A stretch of 41,814 bases of DNA, from assembly GCA_029834535.1 (NCBI GenBank), contig JAQMWT010000321.1, positions 1 through 41,814 on the forward strand. Reading direction: 5' to 3'. Every line of letters starts with the position of its first letter. The first letter of the stretch is position 1. A model generated the notes under the pieces. The model was not told where the DNA came from. It saw nothing but the letters and a program-made list of their open reading frames with translations, and did no database searches. The stretch comes from Chrysophaeum taylorii (taxonomy: Eukaryota > Sar > Pelagophyceae > Pelagomonadales > Pelagomonadaceae). The position numbers were made by a program, and so were the translations under genes. Of this stretch, positions 9,542 to 18,869 are shown in pieces.

Positions 9542-10429
9542 TTATCCGAGGGGCAGTGTTGAGGACGACGACGATGACAGGGCGGCGGCCATGGTATCCC
9601 GCATTTTGGCCACCGCGTCTGCCGGCGCCGCGCTGGCCGCGATGGCCCGAATGACGGCGACACCGTGAGCCCCGGCTTTGACGACCTCGGCGCAATTACC
9701 ATCCTCGATGCCGCCAACACCAACGAGGACAGGCGCGGGTTGGTTTCGAGCCGCGAACGCGCCTAGGACAGCCGCCACGAGCTCCGGCCCTTCGACTATT
9801 TTCTTTTCTGGGTGCGTCGCCGTTGGAAACATGGTGCCGACTTGCACGTAGTCGACGCCAGCTGCAGCGGCGAGCAGCACGGACTCGACGCTGTGTGCCG
9901 AGCAGCCGACGATCGCCGGGCGGCCCGTCGTTTGCTCGAGGACGACTCTGCATCGACTCACGAAGAACTTTAAGTCCATGTCCTTTTCTCGGACAGCGCT
10001 CTCGCGCAAGTGCACCCCAGAGGCCCCAGCGGCAGCGGCGTCCAGGAGGTAACCGTTAACGACGACGGGGCACGCCTCGCACCCCGCCATCTCGAGCGCC
10101 CGACGCACGCTGCGCGTCGCCGCCTGAATCTCCTCCTCGTCCGCTTTGTGGTCGCCTGCCCTGCGGAGGATGTTGCCACTGACGGGACACGCGCGCACGT
10201 ATTTGAATCATGGCGGCGCCACCGCGCGCCGCCTCGGTACACGTGTGCACAAGCCTATCTAGACGAGCCTCGGCGCACCACCCCGTCGGCGTCACGTATC
10301 TGCACCGACAACTTGTGAGACGCGATGGAGAATAATTAAGAAGCGCACTCACACGACGCTTGGCTTGACCAGCTCAAACCCGACAACGGTCTGCAGAGTA
10401 GTAAGCACTAGGAGGCCCGCCGACTGCAT
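9542..10429 (-). CDS. Thiamine-phosphate synthase / TenI family protein with signal peptide; two short introns
   Basis: Three exons reconstruct a 263-residue protein: 10429-10353, 10299-10199 and 10155-9542. The introns are 53 nt (GTGAGT...TGCAG) and 43 nt (GTGCGC...GGCAG), and both restore one frame and known family motifs. Exon 1 encodes MQSAGLLVLTTLQTVVGFE, a signal peptide with Phe just after the likely cleavage site, resembling bipartite targeting to plastids of secondary origin. TMP/TenI motifs: GGAAMIQIR, VVNGYLLDAAAAGASGVHL, IVGCSAHS, GVDYVQVGTMFPT, PVLVGVGGI and GAHGVAVIRA, on a TIM barrel. The family joins thiazole and pyrimidine phosphates in vitamin B1 synthesis or tautomerises the thiazole. 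The usual IND-R and GxIFxT patterns are partly altered (VNG, GTMFPT), so TenI-like activity is possible. Confidence 0.75.
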
Positions 10430-10550
10430 TCGTCCTCAGCGTGCGGTCATCTCTCAGAGCGGGGGTTAAGGATAGTGATTCTTCAAGTTTCCTGCCGACT
10501 GCGCGAACTCCCGGCCAGAGGGCCTCACCATACGAGCCCAGGACTTCGCG

Positions 10551-11828
10551 CTAGGAGATACCGGCACCATCGTCGATGGGCGCAGCGCAGACCCCACGTT
10601 CCGGAATCTCGAAGGGCTTGTCTTTGTAGAAGACAGTGGTGGCCTGGACGTTGAAGTGTGGCTGGGCTTTTTTGAACAACTTTCCCTTGTCGCACTGCTT
10701 CTCGGTGGCGGGTTCTTTGGAAAGCCCGGGGAACACAACGCGGTCCCCGGGCTGGGCTGTCTGCGGTGGGTCGACGAATAGGACCTTCTGTCCCGCTGTC
10801 GCGCAGAGGACCATGCCCTGGGACGTGAAGCCTGCGAGCTTCCTGGGTTTTAAATTGGCAACGACGATTACCAAGCGGTCCTTGAGCGCTCGTTCGTCGT
10901 AGTGTGCCCGCAGACCTGATGCGATTTCGCGGAGTCCAAAGGACCCGCAATCAATCTTTTCGCAAAAGAGCTTGTCACTATCCGGATGTTGCCACGCGTC
11001 GACGATGCGGCCGACGACGAGCGCAAGACGCGAAGCCGCCTCGTCGGCATCGTCGGCTGCTCCATCAACAGCCGACGGCTTGTTGATTTGAGGGACGTCG
11101 TCTGCCGAGAGGTCGCGCGGCTCGGAGGCGTCAAGGACGAGCGGGTTAAAGCGCTCGACGAAATCGAGCACCGAGCAGCCCATCTTTAGTTCGGGATGCC
11201 CACCACCCAGCCATATGAAGGATTTCTGAGACGCGGCCTGCGCAAGCACCACGGGTACGCGGGTGTCGACGGCGCCGAAGGGCGTGACAGCGCCGTGCTC
11301 GAAGCCCGTGAGCCGCTCGTTGTCTTCCGGGCTCGCGACGCGGAAGTTGTACTGACTCTTGGTTAATCCGCTGAGGTCGGCGAGCCCCTCGCGCAGCTTT
11401 GCTGTCGATAAGCTCGCCGCGTACTGGACGACAACTATGTAGTGGCGCGCGTTGTCTCTTGCGAACTCGTCCTCGCCCTTCCAGAGTTTGTTCTCCAGCA
11501 ACATGCTCTTGCACATCTGCTCGACCTTGCACTGGAGAAGCGCGGCGCGAGCTCCCATGGTTCGCGAGTAGTAGTCGGGCGCGACCCACCGCCGACGCCA
11601 GGACGCGCACGATGATTTGGCGTCGCGCAGCGCGCGACGCGCTTCCGCAGTGTGCCGCGCCTCGAGCCGGGCAAGGCGCTTACTCAGCTCCTCCAACGCC
11701 TTTATGTTGCTGTCGTCGAGTGCCTCGATCTCGCTGCTGTCTTGCACCACGACCTTGCTGTTATCCCGCCGCGACGATTCAGCCAACGCCGCGAGAAGAA
11801 AGCTCCACGGCTCGCCATCAATAATCAT
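10551..11828 (-). CDS. YbaK-type aminoacyl-tRNA deacylase domain fused to EMAPII-like tRNA-binding domain
   Basis: A 425-residue ORF with a good ATG at 11828. Residues 33-75 form a predicted coiled coil. Residues about 100-235 match the YbaK/ProXp trans-editing fold: CKSMLLE (family catalytic-type Lys107), HYIVVVQYAASL, NERLTGFEHGAVTPFG, VPVVLAQ and WLGGGHPELKMGCS. Residues about 265-370 match the EMAPII/Arc1p OB-fold: LVVGRIVDAWQHPDSDKLF, CGSFGLREIASGL, VVANLKPRKLAGFTSQGMVL and GDRVVFPG, followed by a short C-terminal extension typical of AIMP1/TyrRS tails. YbaK enzymes hydrolyse mischarged tRNA; EMAPII domains bind tRNA elbows. Together they suggest a cytosolic trans-editing factor. Divergent from the kinesin gene, 111 bp away. 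Confidence 0.88.
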   Translation of the reverse strand: MIIDGEPWSFLLAALAESSRRDNSKVVVQDSSEIEALDDSNIKALEELSKRLARLEARHTAEARRALRDAKSSCASWRRRWVAPDYYSRTMGARAALLQCKVEQMCKSMLLENKLWKGEDEFARDNARHYIVVVQYAASLSTAKLREGLADLSGLTKSQYNFRVASPEDNERLTGFEHGAVTPFGAVDTRVPVVLAQAASQKSFIWLGGGHPELKMGCSVLDFVERFNPLVLDASEPRDLSADDVPQINKPSAVDGAADDADEAASRLALVVGRIVDAWQHPDSDKLFCEKIDCGSFGLREIASGLRAHYDERALKDRLVIVVANLKPRKLAGFTSQGMVLCATAGQKVLFVDPPQTAQPGDRVVFPGLSKEPATEKQCDKGKLFKKAQPHFNVQATTVFYKDKPFEIPERGVCAAPIDDGAGIS

Positions 11829-11939
11829 CGCAATATCTCCAAACCCTCCTCCGCTCGATTATTAGGAACATACAAACCCTCACGACCAACCGCGTTTGAC
11901 GGTTCAGATTTATTAGTTTTTCTTCCAGAGATCAACGGC
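11829..11939. promoter_or_regulatory. Shared head-to-head promoter with two AAACCCT motifs
   Basis: Only 111 bp separate the start codons of the YbaK-EMAPII gene (11828, minus) and the kinesin gene (11940, plus). AAACCCT occurs at 11841-11847 and 11874-11880. The spacer also contains AT-rich patches such as GATTATTAGGAAC. Confidence 0.45.
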
Positions 11940-14306
11940 ATGGAGCAGGAGGAGGACGAGGACGACGCGGCGACGACGGCGACCGAGTCGAGCGCCGTCG
12001 ACGAGGCCAAGAAGCGAAGAAGCGGGAAAGAGGGAATTACGGTGTACCTGCGGATCCGCCCGACGCAGCGACCGTCCAAGTTCTACAACATCGCCAACGG
12101 CGAGAGCGGGAGCGCCCAGGCGCTTCATTGGGACATCCCGCCAGAAGCAATCCCGGGGTCTGAGTTCGTCAACAACACACGCACCAAATTCTCTTTCAAG
12201 TTCAACAAGATCCTGCCGATGGACATCACGCAGGCGCAAGTGTTCGAGCGCGTGGGGAGTCACGTGGTCAAGAACGCACTGGATGGGTTCAACTCGACGA
12301 TTTTTGCGTATGGCCAGACGGGTTCGGGCAAGACGTTTACGATGACAGGGGGCGCCGAGCGCTACGATGACAGGGGGATCATCCCGCGCGCCCTGTCGAT
12401 GATATTCAGGGAGTTTCGAACGCGAAGCGATGCCGCTTGGACTGCCCACATTTCGTACATGGAAATCTACAACGAGCAGGGCTTCGACTTGCTCGATCCA
12501 TCGCATGATTTCAAGGGCCTCCAGGATTTGCCACGGGTCCGCATGATGGAGGACGAACACGGAAACTTCCATCTCAAGAACCTGAGCATGCATCGAGCGA
12601 CTACCGAGGAGGAGGCGCTGAACTTGTTGTTCCTGGGAGACACCAACCGAGCCATCTCTGAGACGGCCATGAACCAGGCGTCAAGCCGGTCGCACTGCCT
12701 GTTTACGGTGTTCCTCGAAGCGCGCAAGGTCGGCTCGGACCGCGTCATCCGCTCAAAGCTGCACATGGTAGACTTGGCGGGGTCGGAGCGCGTCCACAAA
12801 ACAAAATCTGACGGCCAGACGTTGCGCGAGGCCCAGTATATCAACACCTCGCTGTTTTACCTCGAAATGGTCATCGTCGCTCTGAGCGAGCGAGGCCGTA
12901 GCCACATCCCTTACCGAAACTCGATGATGACGTCGGTTCTGCGGGACTCGCTCGGCGGCAACTGCAAGACCGTCATGGTCGCCACTGTTTCGGCCGAGCG
13001 CGAGCAGACCGACGAATCCATCAGCACCTGTCGCTTCGCGCAGCGCGTCGCGCTGGTCAAGAACGATGCGACCATCAACGAAGAGACCGACCCTGCTGTA
13101 GCCATCTCGCGGCTCAAGAGTCAAGTCGCGACGCTCAAGGCCGAGGTGGCATTTCTCAAGGGCGAGACGGGCGAGGGCGACTCACTCACCGACGCTGAGC
13201 GCGCTGAGCTCGTCAGCGCCTGCGAGACGTATGTCGCGTCGCGAGATCCTCGGGACAACCTCCAAGTCGCGCCGCTCACGCTCGTGCGAATCCGAGACTG
13301 TTTCGCCATTCTCAAGAATATGGTGCTCGTCGCAACGACGGGCGTCGACTCCCAAAGGAAAAACGGGTCTGCTGCTGCCGCGCAGGCGGACGACGTCAGC
13401 GCGTTACGGAAGGCGCTCAAGGAGAAAGAGAACGAGATCGCCATCCTGGTAAACATGGTGCGCCAAGCCAAAGGTAGCTCGTCTCTGCCATCGCTCACTG
13501 CCGTGCCGTCTTCCTCGAGCGACGACAAGCGCGCAACATCGAGCGACGCGGCAAAACCGGAAGTCATGCGAAGTTCGTCCACGCCCTCGTCCCGGCCCAT
13601 ATCGGAGGTCGCGGGCGTATCGTGCGCGGTAGCCGACAAGGCCGTGCGCGATGACCCGCAGCGTGCATACTCGTACTTTCGCGAGCGAAGTACTACCAAC
13701 GCCGCCCTCGAAGAGAACAAGGTCCTGCTGAAAGAAAAGTACGGGCAAGCCAAGGCGCTGGGCCAGCGTGTCGACCAGTCCCGTCAGACCATCGCCTACT
13801 TAAAAAAGACCATCGAGCAACTGCGCCGCGAGCGAGCGATCGAGGGCATCCGCGACGCGTCGGGCGGTGGGACCCTCGAAGACGTCCCCCCGAGCGCGGA
13901 GGAGGCGAAAAAGAAGGAGGCCATCGAGGCCGAGAAGGTATTGTACAAAAATAACTTCGAGGAGCTTCGCACGCTCAAAACCGACATAGAGACCATTCAG
14001 CGAATGCTCGAAGTCGGGCGAGCGCGCTTGCAATCCGACTTCGACACCTGGTATGACCAGGTCCTCAAGCAGCAACCGCGCGAACAGGCGAAATCAACGT
14101 CTTCAGACCACAAGGCCACCACCATCTCCGAGACAAGGACCGCGTGGTCCACACCGCCGTACGCCGCCCAACCCAAAAAGCAGCAGCAGGAACCCGCGAT
14201 TCCGCTCACCGGAAACGAACAGACAGACGACGACATCCGGGCCTTCTACCGCGCCAAAGAGGAGCTCTCTCGGTTATCGCGCAAGGATACTGGCCGCCTT
14301 CGATGA
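11940..14306 (+). CDS. KIF6: Kinesin-9 family motor, KIF6 type
   Basis: The open frame extends upstream to 11652 over the divergent gene, but the ATG at 11940 gives an acidic leader just before the motor, so I use it (788 residues). The motor spans about residues 30-375. P-loop GQTGSGKT is at residues 125-132, followed by MTGGAERYDDRGIIPRALS, which is characteristic of KIF6. Switch I is NQASSRSH and switch II DLAGSE; NTSLFYLEMVI corresponds to the conserved NxSLxxLxxVI. The C-terminal part has coiled coils (AYLKKTIEQLRRERAIE; LKSQVATLKAEVAFLK) and a Ser-rich linker. KIF6/KIF9 motors act in motile cilia, usually at the central pair. This agrees with DNAAF11 at 29008 and implies a flagellate. 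No intron. Confidence 0.95.
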   Translation: MEQEEDEDDAATTATESSAVDEAKKRRSGKEGITVYLRIRPTQRPSKFYNIANGESGSAQALHWDIPPEAIPGSEFVNNTRTKFSFKFNKILPMDITQAQVFERVGSHVVKNALDGFNSTIFAYGQTGSGKTFTMTGGAERYDDRGIIPRALSMIFREFRTRSDAAWTAHISYMEIYNEQGFDLLDPSHDFKGLQDLPRVRMMEDEHGNFHLKNLSMHRATTEEEALNLLFLGDTNRAISETAMNQASSRSHCLFTVFLEARKVGSDRVIRSKLHMVDLAGSERVHKTKSDGQTLREAQYINTSLFYLEMVIVALSERGRSHIPYRNSMMTSVLRDSLGGNCKTVMVATVSAEREQTDESISTCRFAQRVALVKNDATINEETDPAVAISRLKSQVATLKAEVAFLKGETGEGDSLTDAERAELVSACETYVASRDPRDNLQVAPLTLVRIRDCFAILKNMVLVATTGVDSQRKNGSAAAAQADDVSALRKALKEKENEIAILVNMVRQAKGSSSLPSLTAVPSSSSDDKRATSSDAAKPEVMRSSSTPSSRPISEVAGVSCAVADKAVRDDPQRAYSYFRERSTTNAALEENKVLLKEKYGQAKALGQRVDQSRQTIAYLKKTIEQLRRERAIEGIRDASGGGTLEDVPPSAEEAKKKEAIEAEKVLYKNNFEELRTLKTDIETIQRMLEVGRARLQSDFDTWYDQVLKQQPREQAKSTSSDHKATTISETRTAWSTPPYAAQPKKQQQEPAIPLTGNEQTDDDIRAFYRAKEELSRLSRKDTGRLR

Positions 14307-14426
14307 CGCCGAATGTCGTCGTCGTCGTACTTTGAAATGCAAATCCCTAATAATAATGAGCATATCCCATCAGGAGTAGTTTATCAACCATCTACCTTTC
14401 TATCTTGGCGCACTGGAGGAGCGAAG

Positions 14427-15476
14427 TTAGTTAGCACTGGAGGAGCCGCCGCCGCTGGTCTTAGTTTCTTCTTCTTCCGACGACGAGCATTCCCAGTCAT
14501 CGTCGCCGTAGTCGCTTCTTCGGTCGTCGTCGTCGTCGTCGTCTCTTTTCTCGTCGGGACGTTTCCCGTCGTCACGATGATGATGTCGAGGCGTGATTGT
14601 TGGCAAGCCGTCGCCTCCGAGTAGGAGGTGGGAGACGACGAGGCAGAGCGTGGTGCGCTGGGCTTTGATGAGGTCGTTAGAGTAGCGGTCAGCCTGTGGA
14701 TGTTCGCGGAAAGGCGGGAAGCGGTACGAGTCGATGAGGGCTGTCATGGCGTCCCCGCAGACTTGGGGTGAGTTTTCGCGGTTCTCCGCGGCGGCGAGGA
14801 CGTAGCGCAAGACGGGGGGCTCGTCTCGACCCTTCGCGTCCGCGAGGGTCGCATCGTCGACGGCGTCGGTCATGAGGACGACGTTCGCGGCGAGGAGTTC
14901 CTGCTGGAGGAGGCCGATATCGACGCCGGCGTCGTTGACGACGGCTTCAAGCGGGCGGAAGTGGTCAAGGAAGGCAGTCTTGATCTCGTCAAATCCCTTG
15001 GAGAGCATTCGGGTGACGAGCTTGCGTCGCGCGCCGACGTCGAGCCTCGCCCACTTCTCGGCAAGGATATCGCGCTGGTGGAGCATGCTCGCAACGGCGG
15101 CCCTGCGGTCGGCGGCGTCGTGCAGGAGCTGGTGGAGCACGCTGATGCCGGCTCGGAAGCCGTCGTCGAGCTTAAGTAGGAGCTTGCGCGCTGCGTCGTC
15201 GGTCGGCTCGAGGCGCACGGCCTTTTTGGCGGCCGCCAAGGCCTCGGTTTTCCGATCGAGCTTTTCGAGGGCCTGGGCGCGCCGCAGGTGGCCCTTGGCT
15301 GCATCAGGATTCACGTTGACGCAATGGTCCGCGTCATCGAGGGCCTCTTCGAGGCGATTTAATCGCAGCAGCACGAAGCTCCGGTTGCAGAGGGTGTGGT
15401 GGTCGTGGGGCTTCTCGTCCAGCCGCGTGCTGTAGGTCTCGTACGCGGTCTCCCAGTCGTCGGGCAAGGCCGCCAT
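14427..15476 (-). CDS. TPR-repeat protein with acidic C-terminus
   Basis: 349 residues from ATG 15476. The N-terminal 110 residues contain three tetratricopeptide repeats: WETAYETYSTRLDEKPHD, NRSFVLLRLNRLEEALDDADH and GHLRRAQALEKLDRKTEALAAA, each followed by NP or EP turns, so this part probably binds a protein partner such as a chaperone tail. Residues about 115-260 are helical and unassigned (GARRKLVTRMLSKGFDEI). The C-terminus is low complexity, with a run of seven Asp, SSSEEEE and a Ser/Gly tail. I cannot name an orthologue. The gene is head-to-head with the DENN gene (177-bp spacer) and tail-to-tail with the kinesin gene (120 bp). Confidence 0.8.
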   Translation of the reverse strand: MAALPDDWETAYETYSTRLDEKPHDHHTLCNRSFVLLRLNRLEEALDDADHCVNVNPDAAKGHLRRAQALEKLDRKTEALAAAKKAVRLEPTDDAARKLLLKLDDGFRAGISVLHQLLHDAADRRAAVASMLHQRDILAEKWARLDVGARRKLVTRMLSKGFDEIKTAFLDHFRPLEAVVNDAGVDIGLLQQELLAANVVLMTDAVDDATLADAKGRDEPPVLRYVLAAAENRENSPQVCGDAMTALIDSYRFPPFREHPQADRYSNDLIKAQRTTLCLVVSHLLLGGDGLPTITPRHHHRDDGKRPDEKRDDDDDDDRRSDYGDDDWECSSSEEEETKTSGGGSSSAN

Positions 15477-15544
15477 CGTTCAACGGCGGTAATTATATGA
15501 CAAGCTCCAAGTAATAATAATTAATTCACTTCTTGAGGGGTTGT

Positions 15545-15569
15545 AATAAATAAATAAATAAATAAATAA
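15545..15569. repeat. (AAAT)n microsatellite in a divergent promoter
   Basis: About six tandem AAAT/TAAA units lie in the 177-bp spacer between the TPR gene (minus) and the DENN gene (plus). A nearby AATAATAATTAATT tract makes the spacer strongly AT-rich compared with its GC-rich neighbours, as is common for nucleosome-poor promoters. Confidence 0.85.
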
Positions 15570-15653
15570 GAGGACTACTACTTTGAACTACTGTACCGCG
15601 GTGAAAAGTTGTAGGAGGGTTCGGCTTTGAAGGCGAGACTCGAAGGATAAAAA

Positions 15654-17969
15654 ATGGATCATAATAATAATGAGTCTTCAGAGTCGGAGTCGTCGATTCG
15701 AGCGAGCGGGAGCTCGCAGCAGTCCCCCCAGTGGTCCCGGTTCATCGCGAGACCGGGGACACCCCGGACGTCGGCGACGAACTCGGGTTTATTCGCCTGG
15801 CAGTCGACGGAGACGACGGTGACCCGCGCGGCGCTGGTGCCGTCGGGGCTCGTCGACGACGTGCTGGTGGTGGGCGCAGAGGCGTTTTCGGTGAGCGAAG
15901 AGGAGATCTTGCAAGCGGCGGCGGCAGGCAAGGGGGTGACGAGGCCGAGCAAGTGGAGCGAGGTGGCGACGCCGCTGCAACGCGCGGCGGTGGTGCTCGA
16001 GCGGCTGGCGCCGGCGTCCAAGGAGGGCCGGGGGTGCCTGACGGACGGGGGGTCGCTGGTGGCGGCGGCGGCCGAGGTGGCGGAGCGGCCCGAGCCCCCG
16101 CAGCGCGTCGAGTGGTTCTGTTTTCCGAGCGGGGTCGTCGACGCGGCGTGGAAGCCGCGTCGGCCGGCGACTCGATCTCACGTTTTCGCGCTTTTCTCCG
16201 AAGGCGCCCCGCTGAGGGGCATCGTGCTGACCTACTACACGCCGGCCGTCCGGTCCTCCTCCTCGTCATCGGAGATGCGGTTGTGGGTTCCGGTGGCGAT
16301 CTGTTTGCTGACGCGGCTGGCGATCGTGCCGGCGCTGACGGCGTGGATCGAGCAGCTCGCGGTCGCGCTGGACGAGGCGCGCGCGTCGGAGGAGGCCGAG
16401 GCGCGGGAGGCCGCCCTGGACTGCATCTTCGCCGTCGCGACGCAGCTCGCCGACGAGGTGCCGCGGCCGGTCGCGGGCGTCCTGAGTCTCAAGATAGCCG
16501 GTCCGGCCAAGGAGATGGTGCACGCGCGCGAACACTACGCGGCGAGCCGCGGGAACCAGATCCGGCGGAAGTCCGTGTTCGACGAGGCCCTCGCGAGGCC
16601 GACGGGCGGCGGAGGGTGTATCTGGCTCGCCGCCATGCTCTTAGGGCCCGACGGCCTCGCCGCCGCGCTGGCGTGCGCCCTTCTCGAGCGACCTATTCTC
16701 CTCGTCGCCGAATCGACCTCGGTCCTCGCGCCCGTCGCCGAGGCGCTCCTCGCCCTCGTCCGGCCCTTCGAGTGGTCCCACGTCTACGTCCCCGTCCTCC
16801 CGCGGCCCCTCCTCGAGCTCCTCGACGCGCCCCAGCCTTTTCTCCTTGGTATCTTGTCGTCTTGGCTTCCCGACGACTTCGAGCCGACCGACGAGCAGCC
16901 GGAGAACGACCGACGTCCGCTTCCGCCTCCGCCCGAGCCTCGGCCCGCCCGCGTCTTGTCCGACACCACGCACGTCCGTCCCCCAGGATTGACGGACCGG
17001 CCGAGCTCCTCGCGCCGCGCGTCGACCGCCACCTTCTCCGTCCTCTCGTCGATGCGACGCGAGACCCCGAGCCGCCGCCGTCGCGAGTCCTTCGGAAGAC
17101 GCGAGTCGCTCTCGTCGCAGTTCGCGCCCGTCGCCCCCGGCACCGTCGCCTTCAACCTCGACACGGGATCATACTTTTCGCCCGGACCCTCGCTCCTCGG
17201 CGACGTCGCCCTCGACGATGCCCCCTCCCTTCCAGACGACTTCGCCGACGCGATCCGCGCCGCGACGGCCGCGCTCCAGAACGCGGCGATCGACGCCCTC
17301 GACGACGCCCCGCCCGCTGCCGCCAGGATCCCGCGCGGCGACGCCCTCCTCGCCGCCGAGGCCGGCCTCCAGGCTGCGAGCGCAAACCAAATGCGACGCC
17401 TCCTCCAGGGCTGCGCGAGCTTCATCGACGCGCGTCGCGACGACCGCGCCCTCCTTCGCGCCGACGACTTGGTCGAGGCCCATCCCGTCCCCGCCGATCG
17501 ACCCTTCTTGCGACGACTCGCCGAGACCCAGCACTTCTGGCAATTTATCGACTCCACCCGAGAGTCCCTCATCGAGGCCAAGGACCCGGACCTCGCTTCC
17601 ATCAGCGTCAGCTCGCTCCTCGCTCTCCGCGACGAAAATATCGACGCCGACGACGCCTATTGCTACACCGTCCCGCCCCCCCTTCAGCACATCCACGACG
17701 ACGAAACCCGCCCGACTTCCGACGCCGCGAGAAAAGCAATATCGCCTCCGCCGCCGGGGAGGGGGGTTCGCGACGAGGACCGCGCCACCACGAATGACAT
17801 CACCATCCACGCCTGGCACCCCGACCCCGTCTTCGGCGCCGACCGCCAACCCGCCGCGACCAGGGTCTACAGGTATGGCACCCTCGCCGACCTCCTCGGC
17901 GTGCCCTTCGAGGACCTCTGGGCCCAGCTCGAGGGCGACCAGGATGTCCCCCCAGGCCGGACGCCCTAA
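15654..17969 (+). CDS. DENN-domain protein (putative Rab guanine nucleotide exchange factor)
   Basis: 771 residues from ATG 15654. After a Ser-rich leader, the u-DENN part has VEWFCFPSGV and SHVFALFSEGAPLRGIVLTYY. The central DENN part has MRLWVPVAICLLTRLAIVP, CIWLAAMLLGPDGLAAALAC, LLERPILLVAESTSVLAPVA, PFEWSHVYVPVLPRPLLELL and APQPFLLGILSSWL, the family's hallmark PF-W-H-Y-P-LP...APxPFxxG pattern. A disordered Arg/Ser-rich linker follows, then a d-DENN-like helical part with FWQFIDSTRE (compare the conserved F-F..F). DENN proteins catalyse GDP-GTP exchange on Rab GTPases in membrane traffic. The second half is exceptionally GC-rich and Asp/Ala/Arg-biased. It ends with TAA at 17967, in the same frame as the following methyltransferase. 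Confidence 0.88.
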   Translation: MDHNNNESSESESSIRASGSSQQSPQWSRFIARPGTPRTSATNSGLFAWQSTETTVTRAALVPSGLVDDVLVVGAEAFSVSEEEILQAAAAGKGVTRPSKWSEVATPLQRAAVVLERLAPASKEGRGCLTDGGSLVAAAAEVAERPEPPQRVEWFCFPSGVVDAAWKPRRPATRSHVFALFSEGAPLRGIVLTYYTPAVRSSSSSSEMRLWVPVAICLLTRLAIVPALTAWIEQLAVALDEARASEEAEAREAALDCIFAVATQLADEVPRPVAGVLSLKIAGPAKEMVHAREHYAASRGNQIRRKSVFDEALARPTGGGGCIWLAAMLLGPDGLAAALACALLERPILLVAESTSVLAPVAEALLALVRPFEWSHVYVPVLPRPLLELLDAPQPFLLGILSSWLPDDFEPTDEQPENDRRPLPPPPEPRPARVLSDTTHVRPPGLTDRPSSSRRASTATFSVLSSMRRETPSRRRRESFGRRESLSSQFAPVAPGTVAFNLDTGSYFSPGPSLLGDVALDDAPSLPDDFADAIRAATAALQNAAIDALDDAPPAAARIPRGDALLAAEAGLQAASANQMRRLLQGCASFIDARRDDRALLRADDLVEAHPVPADRPFLRRLAETQHFWQFIDSTRESLIEAKDPDLASISVSSLLALRDENIDADDAYCYTVPPPLQHIHDDETRPTSDAARKAISPPPPGRGVRDEDRATTNDITIHAWHPDPVFGADRQPAATRVYRYGTLADLLGVPFEDLWAQLEGDQDVPPGRTP

Positions 17970-18041
17970 CGATTGTGGGACGACGCGTCGTACGAGATAT
18001 TTCTGCGCGCACCCCCCCCTTCCGAAGGGTATATTTATGTT

Positions 18042-18869
18042 ATGGTGGGACCACCACCACCACCTTTCGGGCGTTTTGAGTGGCTCGTTGATCCGGCGCT
18101 CCTCGCCCCCATCTTGCGCGACGTGCTCGAGCCCGAGGATCGGTCCGGCGTCGCGGTGGTCTTGGGCTGCGGAACGTCGGACCTGAGCGCGTCCCTCCGA
18201 GAGGTCGTCGGCTTCGCGAGCGTCCTGTCGATGGACCGAGAGAAGTGTGTCGTCGAGACGATGCGCGCACGACGGCCCGACCTCGAGTGGCGCGCCGCCG
18301 TCTTCGAGGACTTCGCGCATCCTTGTCGCGCCGTCTTCGACAAGAGCACGCTCGACGCGACGCTCGCCGAGGTCGGCGACGCGGCGGCGTTGACGACCTG
18401 CGCGCATCGCTGCCTGCGGGACGATGGCGTCTACGTGGTCGTCTCCCTCTATCCGCGGCGGCTCCTCGAGCCCCTCGTCGCCGGAGGAGGAGCCTTCGAA
18501 CTCGCGTCGTGGCGAGACCTCGACCGCTGCGCTCTCGCCGTCTTCCGTCGTCTCTCGGCGGACCCGACGGAAGACCGCGAACGACAGCGCCGCGTCCTTG
18601 ACGCCTGGTTTCAGACAGCCAACCCCCTGCTGACCGACGACCGCCGTCGCGACCTTTATGTCCGCTGGGGTCCTAACAGCCTCGCGCTCGCGGACGCCTA
18701 CCGCGCCCTCTTCACCGACGCCGAGCGTTCCGTCTACGACGTCCACGACTTTCTCGACGACATACACAACTTCCGCAAAAAGACGACGACAAGTGGTAAT
18801 CACGCCACCGAGGACGACCACCGCCTCGATCTTCCGGAGGCTCTCGCCTTTATGGCGACATATCAGTAG
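18042..18869 (+). CDS. Class I SAM-dependent methyltransferase (EEF1AKNMT/METTL13-like)
   Basis: From ATG 18042 the protein has 275 residues: FGRFEWLVDPALLAPIL, then motif I VVLGCGTSDLS, SMDREKCVVETM (motif II), WRAAVFEDF, and FDKSTLDATL (motif IV/post-I). The pattern of GCG(N/T)S-L, D-S, M, and DK-TLD is that of METTL13/EEF1AKNMT-type lysine or N-terminal methyltransferases, which modify translation factors. The open frame extends upstream of the ATG to 17970 and contains WDDASYEIF, which resembles the YWDxRY motif that precedes FEW in this family. The true start may therefore be non-AUG or upstream through an unplaced exon. The target is unknown. Confidence 0.8.
   Translation: MVGPPPPPFGRFEWLVDPALLAPILRDVLEPEDRSGVAVVLGCGTSDLSASLREVVGFASVLSMDREKCVVETMRARRPDLEWRAAVFEDFAHPCRAVFDKSTLDATLAEVGDAAALTTCAHRCLRDDGVYVVVSLYPRRLLEPLVAGGGAFELASWRDLDRCALAVFRRLSADPTEDRERQRRVLDAWFQTANPLLTDDRRRDLYVRWGPNSLALADAYRALFTDAERSVYDVHDFLDDIHNFRKKTTTSGNHATEDDHRLDLPEALAFMATYQ

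Noticed and set aside
15731..17797. 688-codon plus-strand ORF in another frame of the DENN gene
   Set aside because: Extremely Arg/Gly/Pro-biased, has no domain, and overlaps a frame that encodes a recognisable DENN domain.
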